A DNA stretch of 40,154 nucleotides, taken from NCBI GenBank assembly GCA_023375785.1, contig SZWC01003547.1, forward strand, positions 128,650-168,803, in the 5' to 3' direction. Source of the DNA: Penium margaritaceum (taxonomy: Eukaryota; Streptophyta; Zygnematophyceae; Desmidiales; Peniaceae). Both the position numbers and the translations under genes were made by a program. How positions within the stretch are numbered: position 1 is the first letter of the stretch; each line of letters begins with the position of its first letter. Positions 10,263 through 22,079 of the stretch are shown here, piece by piece. Below the pieces are notes generated by a model that was not told the DNA's origin, made no database searches, and saw only the letters and a list, made by a program, of their open reading frames with translations.

Positions 10263-11133
10263 GGTATAAGGCCTTCCAACTGAGACCGACAGTTTGAGAG
10301 ATCCTGTTTCGGTTCCCGCGCGACGCGGCCGCGAACCGATGCGCTTTCGCTCGGTCCGGCGCGATCGATAGTACCAGAAACCCGATTCGCTCGACATATA
10401 TTCGCAAATGTGGATTTTTCAAGTAATAATGTTGGATTATCGATCAAACCGAGGGGTCTTCATCACGACGTGCTTAAACATGCACCTTTCGAACTTAAAG
10501 CTGCAGAAAACGCGATGCTAAGTGGTGTGCCGCTGAAATTTTCGCGGAAAGTTGAAATCTTGGTCGAAAATAGTAGGGAAATATGAAACCTGGTGGAAAC
10601 GTTATGGCGGCGTGTGTTTCGGCCATTCTTAAAATGCCCCTCGTGGACCAATCCATGGCTCGTATTTTAAAATACCCCCCCTTGTTTCAGACATTAATTC
10701 ATAGGGTTATTGGAAAAACACAGCGAGATCTGGCTCATGTTCGTGGGTTGCATGTCGACGGTAGTTCAAATTTGGGACTTCAAACGCGGTCACTAGGACC
10801 CCTTGCGACCCTACCCCGACATCCAGCCGTCGATCGATGCAGACGTGCGGATATCGATCCACCGTGGAGGCTGGCTAGGCACATCTTCCGTGGGGTAGAG
10901 ATACTTGTGCGCACGTATCTGCACCGTGCAGCTTCAAAATATCTCAAAATCGTGCGTTTGCTGACTAGAGACGGACGTGGGGGTAGGGGGACGAGCGGTG
11001 CAGCCGCGATGTGGCAACAGCGTGCCAGCAGTGCATCCACGCGGAGTAGCAAATGCATGGCTGTTACAGTAACGCTGACGGTACCCGGATTAAATTGGCC
11101 TCGCATTCATTTCAGGCCACGTCGATTCAGTTC

Positions 11134-13855
11134 ATGCACCTCGTCCCCCCCTCGCCTCGGTAAGTTCTCTAGCCGATACTCCTGACTATCGCGCTCTCGC
11201 TATCGTTTTGCCAGATCGTTCCTTGACCGCCTCGACATGTACTAACGGCTTTTGCTCGCATGCAGGTTCGCTGACATGGCTACCTCTGTACTGATGGCCC
11301 TCTTCGCTCGCGAAGAAACCGGCCGGTCCCCGCCAACCTTGGAACACATACTGGAGCAACCGGTGGATCCTGTTACCGCCCGTCGTCCGAGAGCCGGCTG
11401 CTAGCAGTACTACGTCCGGCTGTCCGGCGACCGCATCAAGGCTATGTGCAGGCTCTGCCACGGCGACAACGTTCAGTCGACGGTGTCCGTCCGCGACGGG
11501 AACACTACCTCCATGTGGAACCACCTCGCTTCGAGCCACCGTCCGGTGGCTCAGAGGCTGGTGGACGCCGGTGTGGCAACCCAACATGTCCGCCAGGCCA
11601 TCGCAGCCGCTGCACCCGCCAACCGTCGAGGCCCCATCGCCGACCAATGGGACCTCGAGAAATTCAGGGAGGCCGTTTGGAAGTTCGTGGTGGAGAAGGA
11701 CCTCGTGTTCGCCGTGGTCGAGGCCGAGTGGCTCGCGGAAGCATTCTTGATCGCCAACCCCTTCGCCATCCTCCCCTCGCAGCAGACCATCGCTCGCCAG
11801 ATCCATGACGCTCATGGATGTTACGAGGCATACGTGCACCGCATGCTGCTGGAGTGCGAGGGCCGCCTGTTCTTCGCGATGGATGGGTGGTCCTCCGGTG
11901 CCAACGTCTCCTTCATCGCCATCACCACCCACGGCGTCCGCAACGGCAAGCTCCTCGTCAAGCTCATTGGCTTCAAACTTGTCCGCGGACGCCACGATGC
12001 CTATGCGCTCTTCATGGTGTTCCGTGACACCGTGACGGCATGGGGTCTGTGGGAGCGGGTGTACTGCGTGACCATGGACAACGCCTCAATGAATGTCGCC
12101 ATGGTCGAGCATCACCTCACTCGCGAGTGCCCCGAGTTCCGTGGCGAGCAGTTCGTGCACTGCTTCGACCATGTTCTGCATCTCGGAGTCAACCAGATTT
12201 TGTCCTGCACCGAAGTCGACAACATCGCGCAGATGGTTCGCGACATTGTGATTTACATCGGCCACAGCCCGCAGCGTGAGGCGTCCATCCAAGACTTTTT
12301 TAAAGCACGGCAGCTTGATCCCTACCGCAAGATCAACCTCGACTCACGAGCCAGATGGAACTCGAAGGTGAACATGCTCCAGACCGCCTCCGACCAGCAG
12401 GAGCTTCTGGAGGCCTGGCTGACGTTGCAGAACGAGGGGCGTCTCCGCCTTTCTGGCGCGCAGTGGACCACCATCGCCGTCATCATCCAGATCCTTTCGC
12501 CTTTCAAAAACATGACTGAGGACATGAGCGCTGAAAAACACCCTACCCTCGGCCTCTCTGTGCCACTTTATAACGAGCTCCTTGACAGCCTCCTCGAACA
12601 CTCCGAGGCGTGCAAGGCCGTTGTCGAGGAAGCCACCGCAGCTCCATCCAACGCCGACAAAGTCGCAAGCAGCCAGCGAAACCTGGAACTGCTCGCCGTT
12701 CAGCGCGCGCTTGGCCCCCGCCTTGCTACCGCGGCCAACTACGTCGGAACGTACTACATCATGTCCGGCGACATCCAGTATCTGGCCACGTTCTTGAACC
12801 CGGTGTACAACATTGCCTACTTCAGGGACACCTACCACGGCGAGCCGGGTGACGTGGATCCCCGCGAAGTCATGCGGGTGATCATGCAACTGCTGAAGCC
12901 CTACGAAGACGCCTACCTCGAGTTCATTTCTCGCCAGGCCATCGACATAGGCAGCAGCTCCGACGACTCCACCGCCTACTCTCCACCCTCCGTGCTCGCC
13001 AGTCCAATCCCCCCCGCACGGTTCACCAGTCCACGCCGCACGCATGCAGAGGCTGTCCTTGACGACGTCCTGCTCTCGCCATCCGCCCGTGCGGATGGCG
13101 TCGTTCTGCACGCCATGCCAGTGCCCACTGCACCAGCTCCGCTTGCGGCTGACTCGGAGCTACCCGCCAACCCGTCAGACGGGATAGCGGACGACGCTGA
13201 CGAGGCGGGGGGCGACGCTGATGCGGCAGACCCCAACGTTCCCGTCCGCGTGTCATCCCGCATCCGTGCACGGCGTGCAGTAGAAGCCAAAGTAGCAGAG
13301 GTAGCGGAAGCAGCCTTCGCAGCAGAAGCAACTGCCGCAGAAGCCGAAGCAGCAGAGGTAGCGGAAGCAGCTGAGGCTGAGGAGGATGCTACAACAGCAG
13401 CCTACGGCGAACCAGTGACGCCCCAGCCCGGACTGCCACCAACCTCTTGCGGAGGAACCATTTCTGCGCTTCGCGTTGCATCTAGCGGCACGGAGGAGCT
13501 CCGCATCGTGCGCGGGGCTTCATGCAAACGCCCACGCAGTGCAAGGACCTCGCATGCGCGTTCCCACCGCCCCCTGCACCGCCAGCTGGATGCATACTGT
13601 CAGATGGAGACCTTAGACGACGCCACAGACATCATGGCCTTCTGGATGGCCCAGCGCAAGGCCATGCCCATCCTTTTCGCGGCGGCCATGGACCTGTTGC
13701 CCGTGCCCGCGACTTCTACGTCATGTGAGCGGGCATTTTCGCGCGCACGTCACACCGACACCGACTTTCGTCGCGGCATGAGCGACGAGACCATGGAGAC
13801 GGTGCAGCTCATGAAGAACTGGCTGGCGGATCCGAAGTGCCGTTTTGTGGATTAG
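11134..13855 (+). pseudogene. hAT transposase, BED finger to dimerisation domain, one in-frame stop
   Basis: This encodes the cut-and-paste transposase of a hAT element. The likely model is exon 1 at 11134-11159, an intron at 11160-11265 (donor CTCG|GTAAGTT, branch TACTAAC at 11239-11245, acceptor CATGCAG) and exon 2 at 11266-13855. The ATG at 11134 and the ATG at 11276 are in the same frame after splicing. A TAG at 11402-11404 interrupts the frame at the start of the BED zinc finger, where a Trp is usual. From the ATG at 11444, 803 codons remain open: BED Cys2, Cys5, His27, His32; the hAT core with Asp147 (FAMDGWSS) and Asp212 (VTMDNAS); an Ala/Glu repeat at about 612-655; and a C-terminal hAT dimerisation motif (ATSTSCERAFS). 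Apart from the TAG it looks intact, so loss is recent. Readthrough or internal initiation would lose part of the DNA-binding domain. Confidence 0.88.
11160..11265 (+). other. Intron of the hAT transposase gene
   Basis: 106 nt with donor GTAAGTT, a perfect TACTAAC 20 nt before the acceptor, and TGCAG at its end. It lies between two in-frame ATGs, so translation could start on either side. Confidence 0.75.
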
Positions 13856-14045
13856 CCATGGTGATGGTGCACATTGGCCATGGAGATAGTGCAGAGTAGC
13901 CAGGTGGGGGGGAGGGAGCCATGTGAGCAGTTTAGCCGTGATGGTGCAGAGTAGCCATGGTAAGGGGGGGGGGGGCGGGGAGTACCCGCGTGTGCAGTTT
14001 GCCATTTTGAATTCCTTGACACTGCCATGTACTCATTGAATAGTT

Positions 14046-14051
14046 AATAAA
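14046..14051 (+). terminator. AATAAA poly(A) signal of the hAT transposase
   Basis: AATAAA lies about 190 bp after the transposase stop, in a local AT-rich patch. The 3' UTR before it holds short imperfect repeats of a GTGCAGAGTAGCCA motif and a G run (about 13963-13975). Confidence 0.55.
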
Positions 14052-14200
14052 TGTTGTTCACTTCTTACTGGACCAGCACGCCTTTACTTCTACGCAGTAA
14101 CAACTTGCATGTTCGAATTTTGAATGTTTGAAGTGCGGGAGTGAATCTTGTTTGAGTGTCCCTTTTTTTCTTTTTTTTTTAGCGGCTTGTACCGATAGTA

Positions 14201-14756
14201 TTCGGCATCGGAACGTGCTTTCCGATGCCGACTGCTACCGTGCCGAGCCGCAATCGATAGCGGGTCTCGCTCAGTGCGATCCGCCACGATCGTGATCGGG
14301 GCCCGATATTTATCGTGGCCTCGTTTGAAAGGCCTTAGACGAGTAAGGGGGGGGACATAACCATCCCCTCTATCCTCCTCTGGCCGTTCTCGGTTGAGAG
14401 GCAACCGGTGGGACCGTGGGGCTGTCGGCCCGCCCGTCGACGCGTGCCTTGACCAAGACGTCGAGGGCACGTAGCCGCCGGTCGGGCGGCGTTTGCTCAC
14501 TGTCATAAGCCATTGTTTTTCTTTTCTTTTTTTCTTCCACTCCCGGCCGGGGAGTAAGCTCGATTGTTTTTCTTTTCTTTTTTTTTTCTTCCACTGGAGC
14601 TCTTCGTCAATCGAACGGGCTGTGTTCGACGGCGGGCAGCATTCGGCCGTGGAGACGAACCAAAACACAATCTTCAATCACGATAGACGGACCACGGTGC
14701 TCGATAGCTCAATCCAACGGACAGTCGAAGCCGATTTCAGACATAAATTGCGGAAG
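14201..14756. other. PBS-proximal leader of the LARD-like element
   Basis: Hairpin-type sequence resumes after the hAT insertion. A 12-bp stem TCGGCATCGGAA with a 6-nt loop lies at 14202-14231. CCACGAT/ATCGTGG arms with an inner ATCGG-GGC-CCGAT follow. A diverged unit of the 60-bp array is at about 14375-14402. A T-rich block of about 31 bp occurs twice (14511-14541 and 14563-14595), ending in TTCTTCCACT. No coding sequence is supported. By position this is the 5' leader of the retrotransposon RNA on the minus strand. Confidence 0.55.
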
Positions 14757-14772
14757 CTGGCTCTGATGCCAA
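14757..14772 (-). promoter_or_regulatory. Primer binding site (LARD-like element)
   Basis: Read on the minus strand: TTGGCATCAGAGCCAG. It differs by one base from the TGGTATCAGAGCC core used by many plant LTR elements to bind initiator Met-tRNA. It lies directly inside the 5' LTR and so fixes the element's orientation. Confidence 0.82.
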
Positions 14773-15217
14773 CGTAACAGCCGTGGGCTGTTTTGCGACT
14801 AGCCGTGGAAACAAAATGTAAGCCCTCAGATTAGTCAGTCCAAGAAGGCCGAGTGACTGGCCGCCTTAGCCATTTTGGGTGAGATGCGTCACGGCAAAAC
14901 GGACGGGGTCGTCATAGGGCACGGATGTAAAACATGCATCCTAAGCCTAATCATTCCACGTGGCAATGCCACGTGGAATAGGACCCTAGCAGCATCCTAT
15001 GAGTGAGTGAGGAGTGACGCGGTGGAATCTCCATCGCGGCACTCCTCTTGCCTTGATTCCGACCACAGGGATATTTTCCAGGCTAGAGTCAAGCTGGACT
15101 CTAGCCCGAAGATATTTTCCGGACGCTGACTCCTCGACACGTCCGCATCGAGTCCCCAAAATGCGGGGAATACATTTAAAGACCATTTTTAACCCTAAAA
15201 ATGGTCCACACGCTACA
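14773..15217 (-). repeat. 5' LTR of the LARD-like element
   Basis: 445 bp, about 95% like 3740-4184 by eye. It keeps the 27-nt G-box palindrome (14953-14979), the GACCATTTTTA hairpin (15181-15206) and a GGCTAGAGTC/GACTCTAGCC stem (about 15081-15106). Confidence 0.88.
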
Positions 15218-15787
15218 GCAAGGGTTTCTAACAACCTAAGGACATAATCTTCGTTGAGGTCACCTCTCATGTGATTTTGGAGAAGAACACAACTACACGA
15301 GATGGAATGTTTAATTTAGGAGGGGTTTACACGTAAAATTGGATTGGGATTGCAACATGTCCATATTGATCTTACCAGCAATTCAATTTTGGTGCCTTTG
15401 TATTCCTTTCCTTTCGGAAAATCTCGTCAAATCAATATCAAGATGATTCCCATTTATTTCATTGTTATTATTAACTGCTTTCTTTATTGATCTCCATCAC
15501 AATTTAAGAATAGGATGTTGACCTAGAATGCAAAGAAGAATGGCAATCTTTGCCCCATCGTCACTTGAATATTGACTTGTCGTCTACTAAATTATGTACC
15601 TATTGTTGTTGAATATGCTCGGTCTAGGGAGCAGTCCCTTTCATCCACACTATTGTCATTTGAATGTTGGATTTCTGAATGTGTTTAAGCAATGGACCTC
15701 TACACGCACACGCACTACCCTGTATTTGAGCTATGGGAACTATCTTGATGTGCTTGTTTATCAGCGTAATTAGTTCATAAATACAAG

Positions 15788-15863
15788 CCACACGTTCATG
15801 ATGTTGACTGTGATGCAAGAATCTGGACTAATTCTTGCATCACCATCAACATCATGAATGTGG
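15788..15863. repeat. Long imperfect hairpin (33-bp stem, 8-nt loop)
   Basis: The arms 15788-15822 and 15831-15863 pair over about 31 of 33 positions, with one 2-nt bulge and one 2-nt mismatch, around the loop CTGGACTA. No coding frame covers it. The size and near-perfect pairing resemble a young miRNA or siRNA hairpin or the fused ends of a MITE. The sequence alone does not decide. Confidence 0.6.
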
Positions 15864-18800
15864 TTGAACTGTTACGATGAGCCACCAAGGTGTGAGGAGA
15901 CACGAGGGAGACACATTCATAATACACGCACTTGTGGCCGACGTGTCATTGTTTTCGCTTGCATGATTGTGTATTACTTAGGTGGTTGATCCCTAAGGGC
16001 CTTCTTGTCAGGTTCTTTGGTTCATAGTAGAAGAAGTCGCTATCGGGATTTACTCTGGTAAAGTGGATAGGACACCTTGAGTGCGTCAAAACCCCATGCG
16101 AATAGTCCTAGCATGGGTGGTTACGTCAACCACAAGTTTACCTCGCCTCTTTCCCTCCTCTGACTTTCTTTGTTCTCTCTTTAAGGTTGATCGTCTGATT
16201 TGTGGCTTCATGCTCTGTGTACTTCTAAGCTTTGTCCATCCTCTATGTTGACTCCCTCTTGTCAGAACCCTCTTTGTTGGGGGAACCCAACATCAAGGGA
16301 TCTCAATGTTTTTGAAGAGCATCGTGGTAGATTTAAACACCAACATAACACTATCCGCTACACTTGACGCAGTAGCACTCCTGCTCTAGCAATAGACCCT
16401 CATCCCTCCTACTTGCTCTTGCATCTCTTTGTAGAGCTCATCCATCTATTGATCGTCCATTGCCATCATCACAAGCAACAACATAGCTTGGAAGCAGCCA
16501 CAATCAATCAACGCAATCTTCTGCCACTTCTGCCCCAACTACCTTCACATGGTGCTCACTCTCATGTATAGTGGCGGCAATAGTTCAGCATTAGCATCAA
16601 CAGTAGCAGCTAAAGACCGCCGTCCAAAGCCTTTCTTAGGTAAGACCATTACGGAGTAGCGGGTCCATCAATCGTAGCTTCTGCAAGCACTGATATCTCG
16701 CCTTTGTGCTTTTCAATAACAACAACGATAACCAAGTAAGGAGACGCATCATGAGCCACCACCAAGATAACAGGTTCATCCAGGCTACCGCTCCCAAGTT
16801 TCCCTACCACAGCTACGACAATTGTGTTGCTCCTTGGTATCCCCATTTCCCAACTGTTTCAGGAGTAGGATCAATAACGTAGCATGAACAACAATGATCA
16901 CCAGTGGAGCTTCTATTTTTAATGCTTTGTACTACATGACAAAGAAATCAACCATAACTAATGCATGCACTCATGGTATGCTTATGTTCGATTATGTTGT
17001 GGTAGCAGTAGACTAACAAGGTCCTATAGCACAAGCTACCAAAAAGATCATGGTAGTCCATGTTACCTCTCCATGGTTGTGAATGTAATAGCCACAACAA
17101 CATTGCTGCCACTGGTCTTTGCATTGCCCCCGCATCACTGTGCACGAGAATCAATAACACCGTCACTCAACTTATAGCAACTAGAGCACAATTGATGGCT
17201 TGAGGGCCACCGCACTGATTTGAGTTACATGCATGGTGAGGAGTTTGACCACGCCGCATACAATGCCTTGTGTGGATACCAAGGCAACCATGCGTGTAGG
17301 ACATGGTGCAATGATTCTCCGCGCTAGGATGTACTGCCTTCCATGAAATCACTGTCAGAATTGTTAAACATCGATAAGCCTTCTTGTTCTCCTTAGGAAT
17401 CACACAGAGCGTCATGTCAACATTATCAATACAAACGTTGTCATACCACCTTCACCCCCTCTAAAAAAAACCAGTATATCATAGTTAGTAGAAGATGGGA
17501 TAGAACCCACTACAGCTACCGCATCTGTCACACCTACATCTTCGAACATTATTGCACCTACATTATTGCACCTACATTATGAGTGCTAGAAATTTCTTTA
17601 CTACGGTCATGCTTGATTCTAGAGATATTATGGCATCTACGTTTGCAGCCATAGCCCATGCTTAACTTGCATCTACTATTATAGTAGGATGGTGTATAGA
17701 GGGATACACCACTCCCATTACATCATCGGGGCCACTCATGGTGACTCTAACAAACATAACCACACGGATTCCAGTAGTCGCAGACAATATCGGATATGTA
17801 ATAGTCAAACTTACAACCACGATGGCATCAGTGGTCTCCTCCATTTTCACGTCTATTGTCACTTCCTCCACTTCTCCATCTTCCTCATTCACAATACGTC
17901 GTCTTCTCCACCTTTTTATGAGCCAACATCTCTTCCTTTTTTCAATAACCATCTCGGGAGCCTTATGTCTTGTTATCTCCTTTATATCGACCATTGTTGT
18001 CTTGGCTGCACTAGGTGCTGAAACTCTTCTGAAATTTCTCTCTCCGATTCACTAATCATGATTAAATATCATTGTGCTTTCCATCCTATGGTCTCCTTCA
18101 TAATTTATTCTCTCCTGCAAATTATTTTCTCCCCTTGAATTTCTCTTTCTATGGATTGTTCTCACTTACAGCCTGTAGATTGCACGTCCATCCTATTTCT
18201 CATGCTGGGACAATGGAAAAATAACTGATAATTTTCTTTTTGGTAGAGTGGATTGCTCGTTATTCTCGTCATTAAAGAGAAAAATGACTTGCTCCAAGCT
18301 GAACTATAGCATGCTTGCAATGATCACCAATTCATGCTTACTATCCATCATGTTACTGAAGTAAAATTGTAACGCAACCATCATCTTCAAGAGACTTGTG
18401 CATGTCGTATTTAAATATTGGTCATGTCACCTTTGTAGCCTATCCTACACTCTCTTCGCACTCTGTTGTCTTCATCACCGCAAGCATTGCTATAGTCTTC
18501 ACTTCTATGCCCGCATCCACACCCAAGTCTTCTGGTGCCACACCCTATGCATCTAATCACATTATCCCACTAGCTGCACGTGGTACATCTACTACCAAAG
18601 CACATATATCGCCATTTTCTTGCCGGTACAACCTTGAAACACCTCCTCTACACTTCATCTCTTCTTTGTCCTTCTCATCCTAGAAGGTGCATTTTAGTAC
18701 TGGGGTCCTAGACTTATAACTGTAGGAATGCTACCATGCACCAGATCCTTGTGCGTTTCCTCCCTCTAACCCATTTTCTTTTATGGATTTCTACACAGCT

Positions 18801-20740
18801 TTTGTACTCATACGAGCAGTCCACACCATCTCACTGATGAGATTGGGATGTACAACAAAGATACGTCAAGTTGCACTCCGACTGCTATTGTCAACTCTTA
18901 CACCCTCACTTATGGTGCAAGAATATCATAGGAAATGCTACTCAAAGCATGTTAAATATGATATGAAATCATCTCACCATATGTGTCGATGACACTGTGG
19001 ATGCCAACTTTATGTGAAGTGTCAAGGTTCTATATTATCCTGGTACATAAGCGCAAGGGCTCCTTCATGCCATTCTAACCGTTGTCAATGACCTCATTCC
19101 ATATTTCTCTAACATCCATTTATGTCCAATCACCTCACTCCTAAACCATGAATGAATAAGTGTATTAGGAAATGAACATATCAGTGAACATGTACTCCTA
19201 ACAAAAACTTGTACGAAGTACACACAATCCATAACAACTTATGCAATGAATGGATATCTGGGCTTTAGTTACATGAATTTTTTGTTAATGATTCTTGAAA
19301 ACAAAATTTTCGTATAGGACTACACGTTTTGATACGCCAATTGTTGAGTGTATGAATTGAGGGTGATTAAGCATAATTCCAAACATCCTCTATGACATCA
19401 AGATACTTTAGCTTGAGCCCTCGGCCTGCAAACTAGACAAGTCTTTGCATGGCATAGGTTTCTTGTTGGAATTTACTAGTCAATACTTTAATGACTAGTG
19501 GAGTATCCAAAAACCAAATTGATTTATCAAACAGCTTTCACGGTTGTTGTTGATATTCTAGCTCCCTGATCCACCTATTCCATGGTGTCTTCTACCTCCT
19601 CCTTGTCCTCCACATTGCAGATGATTATTGGCTGTGGTAGTTGGAGGTCAGGGCATGGTAAAGATGGTAAATGTAACGTGAAGGGTACAAACCCATAATT
19701 GCCTTCATTTCTACTTGCATTAGTCACCTGCTCAAGTTATGGCACATCTTAGTGCACAACCCTGCGTTATGACACGTGCTTGGCCTCTGTCATGCACTCT
19801 TCTCACACTTGTGCTGAATTTCATGCCAAAGTGGCATCGTATACCCCCATATCCTCCTCTTTTCAATCCTCCTTCAGTCGCTTGGCTGTCACCACCATGG
19901 AAGCACATTTCCACTACCTTGTTTTTCAGTTACACCTATCACCACTCCCTATCCATGGGGTTGGCCACCCTCTTATGGAGGCTTGGCCTACTTTGGTTCA
20001 CAACATGGACCTGTCATGATGTACACCATCAGGATCCTCATGGCAGCATTTTGACGTGGTGATCATCCCTCAACCTCACAAACTACTATCAAATCACATC
20101 GTTTTACTCCCTTGGCCTTGTTGTCTCCACCTGTATCATTTGTACTTGATCCAACCAATTAATCCATGCCTAAGAGCTTCTTTTCTCCTTGCTATACTTT
20201 GGGACCCTTCAGATTAGTATCTTATCCATCATGACGCTTAGAGGCCAAGGTTTTGAATTCCCCAACACTCATTGTGATAGTGAATGCTTCATGGGGTGTT
20301 AGTACGACTATCCCCAACATAAAAAGCTACCACCCAACACAAATTAGTACGAGCACTAGATCCTTGATCTTAAGGCAAATGTCTTGCAAGTCCTCCAATG
20401 GAAACGAATATTAGAAGAGAGCTCCACCTCGATGTATATGTTTTGCCATCAATACAAAATTTTGAACAAATATTGAGCGAAAAAATTACCAAACATTAGG
20501 CCCATCATGGAAAACAATATAGCAAATAAAGGAAAAACATAGACCCAACAGATTGAGCAAGCAAAGAGCTGCCACTGAAAAAACATTAAGAAAATAACGA
20601 GAAAATAATGTACAAATATCAAGACGTAAACAACACTGTGAAAATGTTTTCACCAAAAGTGTTGATGTACCTATTCCACCCGCTCACAAGTTCAAGATAG
20701 AGCTCCAAAGCATAAAGGTTTTAAGGTGCACAAAGAGGTA
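15864..20740. other. AT-rich degenerate DNA without supported genes
   Basis: Apart from the hairpin entry, 15218-20740 shows only short reading frames without recognisable domains. Stretches at 16650-16850 and 17660-18000 are Val/Ile-rich on the minus strand, but there is no continuous frame or splice pattern to support a gene. I interpret the block as old transposon-derived or intergenic DNA. Confidence 0.5.
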
Positions 20741-20859
20741 TGGTACTTTTCGATATGTGGTGACATTGACAAGGACCTCCTCACATTTGGCAGACTAGGC
20801 GATGTGTTTGACGATGTCACTCACGACCTTCAACTATTAACGTCACCCACAGTCAACAT

Positions 20860-21640
20860 GTTTGTCATAGTCAGATTCATGTTGTACCCCATGCATTGTT
20901 GCAGGCGTCATTGTGGAGCACCATGATATTGCATACCAAAACATTATTGGTGTTATTGAATGTCAAGCAAAAGATCTTATCCCATAATCCCTACTCTTTT
21001 ATAGTAGAAGAAAACTTGTTGAAGGTTTTTTTATCGTAGCCAAGTCAAAGCAAAAATGGAATGAGACAACAATGTGTTGCATCTCCCACTTGTAAATCCA
21101 ATGTGTTGTGATGCCCAAAATTGACATTATTAGTAGAATGTCCACCATCCATGGTGAAGTAGTCATTGGGCTCAACTTGTCTCACTATATTCTTCATGTG
21201 TTTCCCAATAACGTTAGCCCCATGTGTACTTTTTTCCTTCTTTCTTTTGTGATTATGTCTGGAAGGAATGAGAAGCTATGAAAGTTTAAAAAACCATGTT
21301 GTTCATATGTAGATTTGAGGGTTAGAGGGCTTTTTTATTGTCAGTCACATGTTACAATATGGTAGAGTGGCATTACTTTGTGTTGAAATCCACACCCACA
21401 CCGACAACAAACCTTCTTAGGATGATGTTGTCAAGTTCCACTAGTGTATTATTGGCGACTGAGAATTGAATTGTTATGAAGAAGTTATTGATTGCTACAA
21501 CTATATTGAGCTCCTTCAAGCGGTTCTCATGCTTCTTTGTTAGGTATTTCAAGTAGCTTGACATCTCATTCTTTGAAACAATATATGACCCCTTGATGGA
21601 AGTAGTTAATCGCTTTGGATGCAATGTGCATCAAATGTGG
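20860..21640 (-). pseudogene. Degenerate hAT-family transposase remnant
   Basis: Translation of the minus strand gives, in order, a segment ending in NNFFITIQFSVANNTLVELD (21373-21624), which resembles the conserved segment before the core in DUF659/hAT transposases. It is followed by YFTMDGGHS and then IKE-stop-GLWDKIFCLTFNNTNN (about 20960-21010). The last two match in order and spacing the FAMDGWSS and AWGLWERVYCVTMDNAS motifs of the transposase at 11.4-13.9 kb. The Trp before GLW is a TAG and the second core Asp is Asn. Many other stops and frame changes follow. It is a different, older hAT lineage on the opposite strand from the nested copy. Borders are unknown. Confidence 0.55.
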
Positions 21641-22079
21641 AGAATGTTGATTAAAAGGGCATAGTTAAACATATTATAGGTGACAGAATACAATCTCTTT
21701 CAGTTTTGTGGATAGGAGGTGCTGCTTCTAACGTTAGAGTCTACCACTATTGAACCTCGTGGAGCACATGTGGGTATTGGCACAGGGAGAGGAGGTGTCA
21801 CGTGCATCGTTGGGCTAGACCCTATTGCCTTGTCACGGTGGTTAACTCCCTTTACCTATAACGAGATAGTCGGACGATAGATATTCCACTTTTGCTCAAA
21901 GCAGGAAGTGGGTAGATGTCTACTGTTCCACATCCAAGGTTGCCAGCTGGTAGACATCTCATGGATAGGTATTAAGATATGGGGGGTAATAAGGAACAGG
22001 AGATGAGGGCAATGAAATTGAATATAGTCATGTGCCTTGTTCCAAGAATGTTTGTATTTGTGGCATGCTTTCATTTAGA

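Larger units (their letters stand above)
10452..14163 (+). mobile_element. hAT-family DNA transposon (borders tentative)
   Basis: A hAT transposase gene with its own intron and poly(A) signal sits inside the hairpin array of the LARD-like element, with array-type hairpins on both sides (up to about 10370, resuming at 14200). Candidate imperfect terminal inverted repeats are AGGGGTCTTCATCA at 10452 and, on the opposite strand ending at 14163, AGGGACACTCAAACA. Similar subterminal blocks containing TTCGAAC lie about 40 bp inside each. I found no convincing 8-bp target duplication next to them, so the borders are provisional. The element has the opposite orientation to its host retrotransposon and must have inserted after it. 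Confidence 0.5.
3740..15217 (-). mobile_element. LARD-like non-autonomous LTR retrotransposon with nested hAT element
   Basis: Two 445-bp LTRs in the same orientation (3740-4184 and 14773-15217) bound about 10.6 kb. On the minus strand the right LTR is followed after one base by TGGCATCAGAGCCAG, close to the plant initiator-Met-tRNA primer site. The left LTR is preceded by a purine tract (AAAGGGGGAGGAA). The element is therefore read right to left. No gag, protease, RT or integrase can be seen inside, which matches the definition of a large retrotransposon derivative. By eye the LTRs differ at about 20 positions (about 4-5%). The interior is made of hairpin repeats (see separate entries) and is interrupted by a plus-strand hAT transposon at about 10.45-14.16 kb. 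Movement would require enzymes from another element. Confidence 0.8.

Noticed and set aside
9650..10422. Arg/Ser/Pro-rich frames up to 216 codons in the GC-rich region
   Set aside because: They follow the 60-bp palindromic array and show no domain.
10366..14200. 8-bp CGATAGTA at 10366-10373 and 14193-14200 as hAT target duplication
   Set aside because: The sequences just inside (CCAGAAACCC and GTACAAGCCG) are not inverted repeats of each other, and similar motifs are common in the hairpin array.
17662..18055. Val/Ile-rich frames on either strand as a membrane protein gene
   Set aside because: Short, overlapping on both strands, no splice pattern or recognisable domain.
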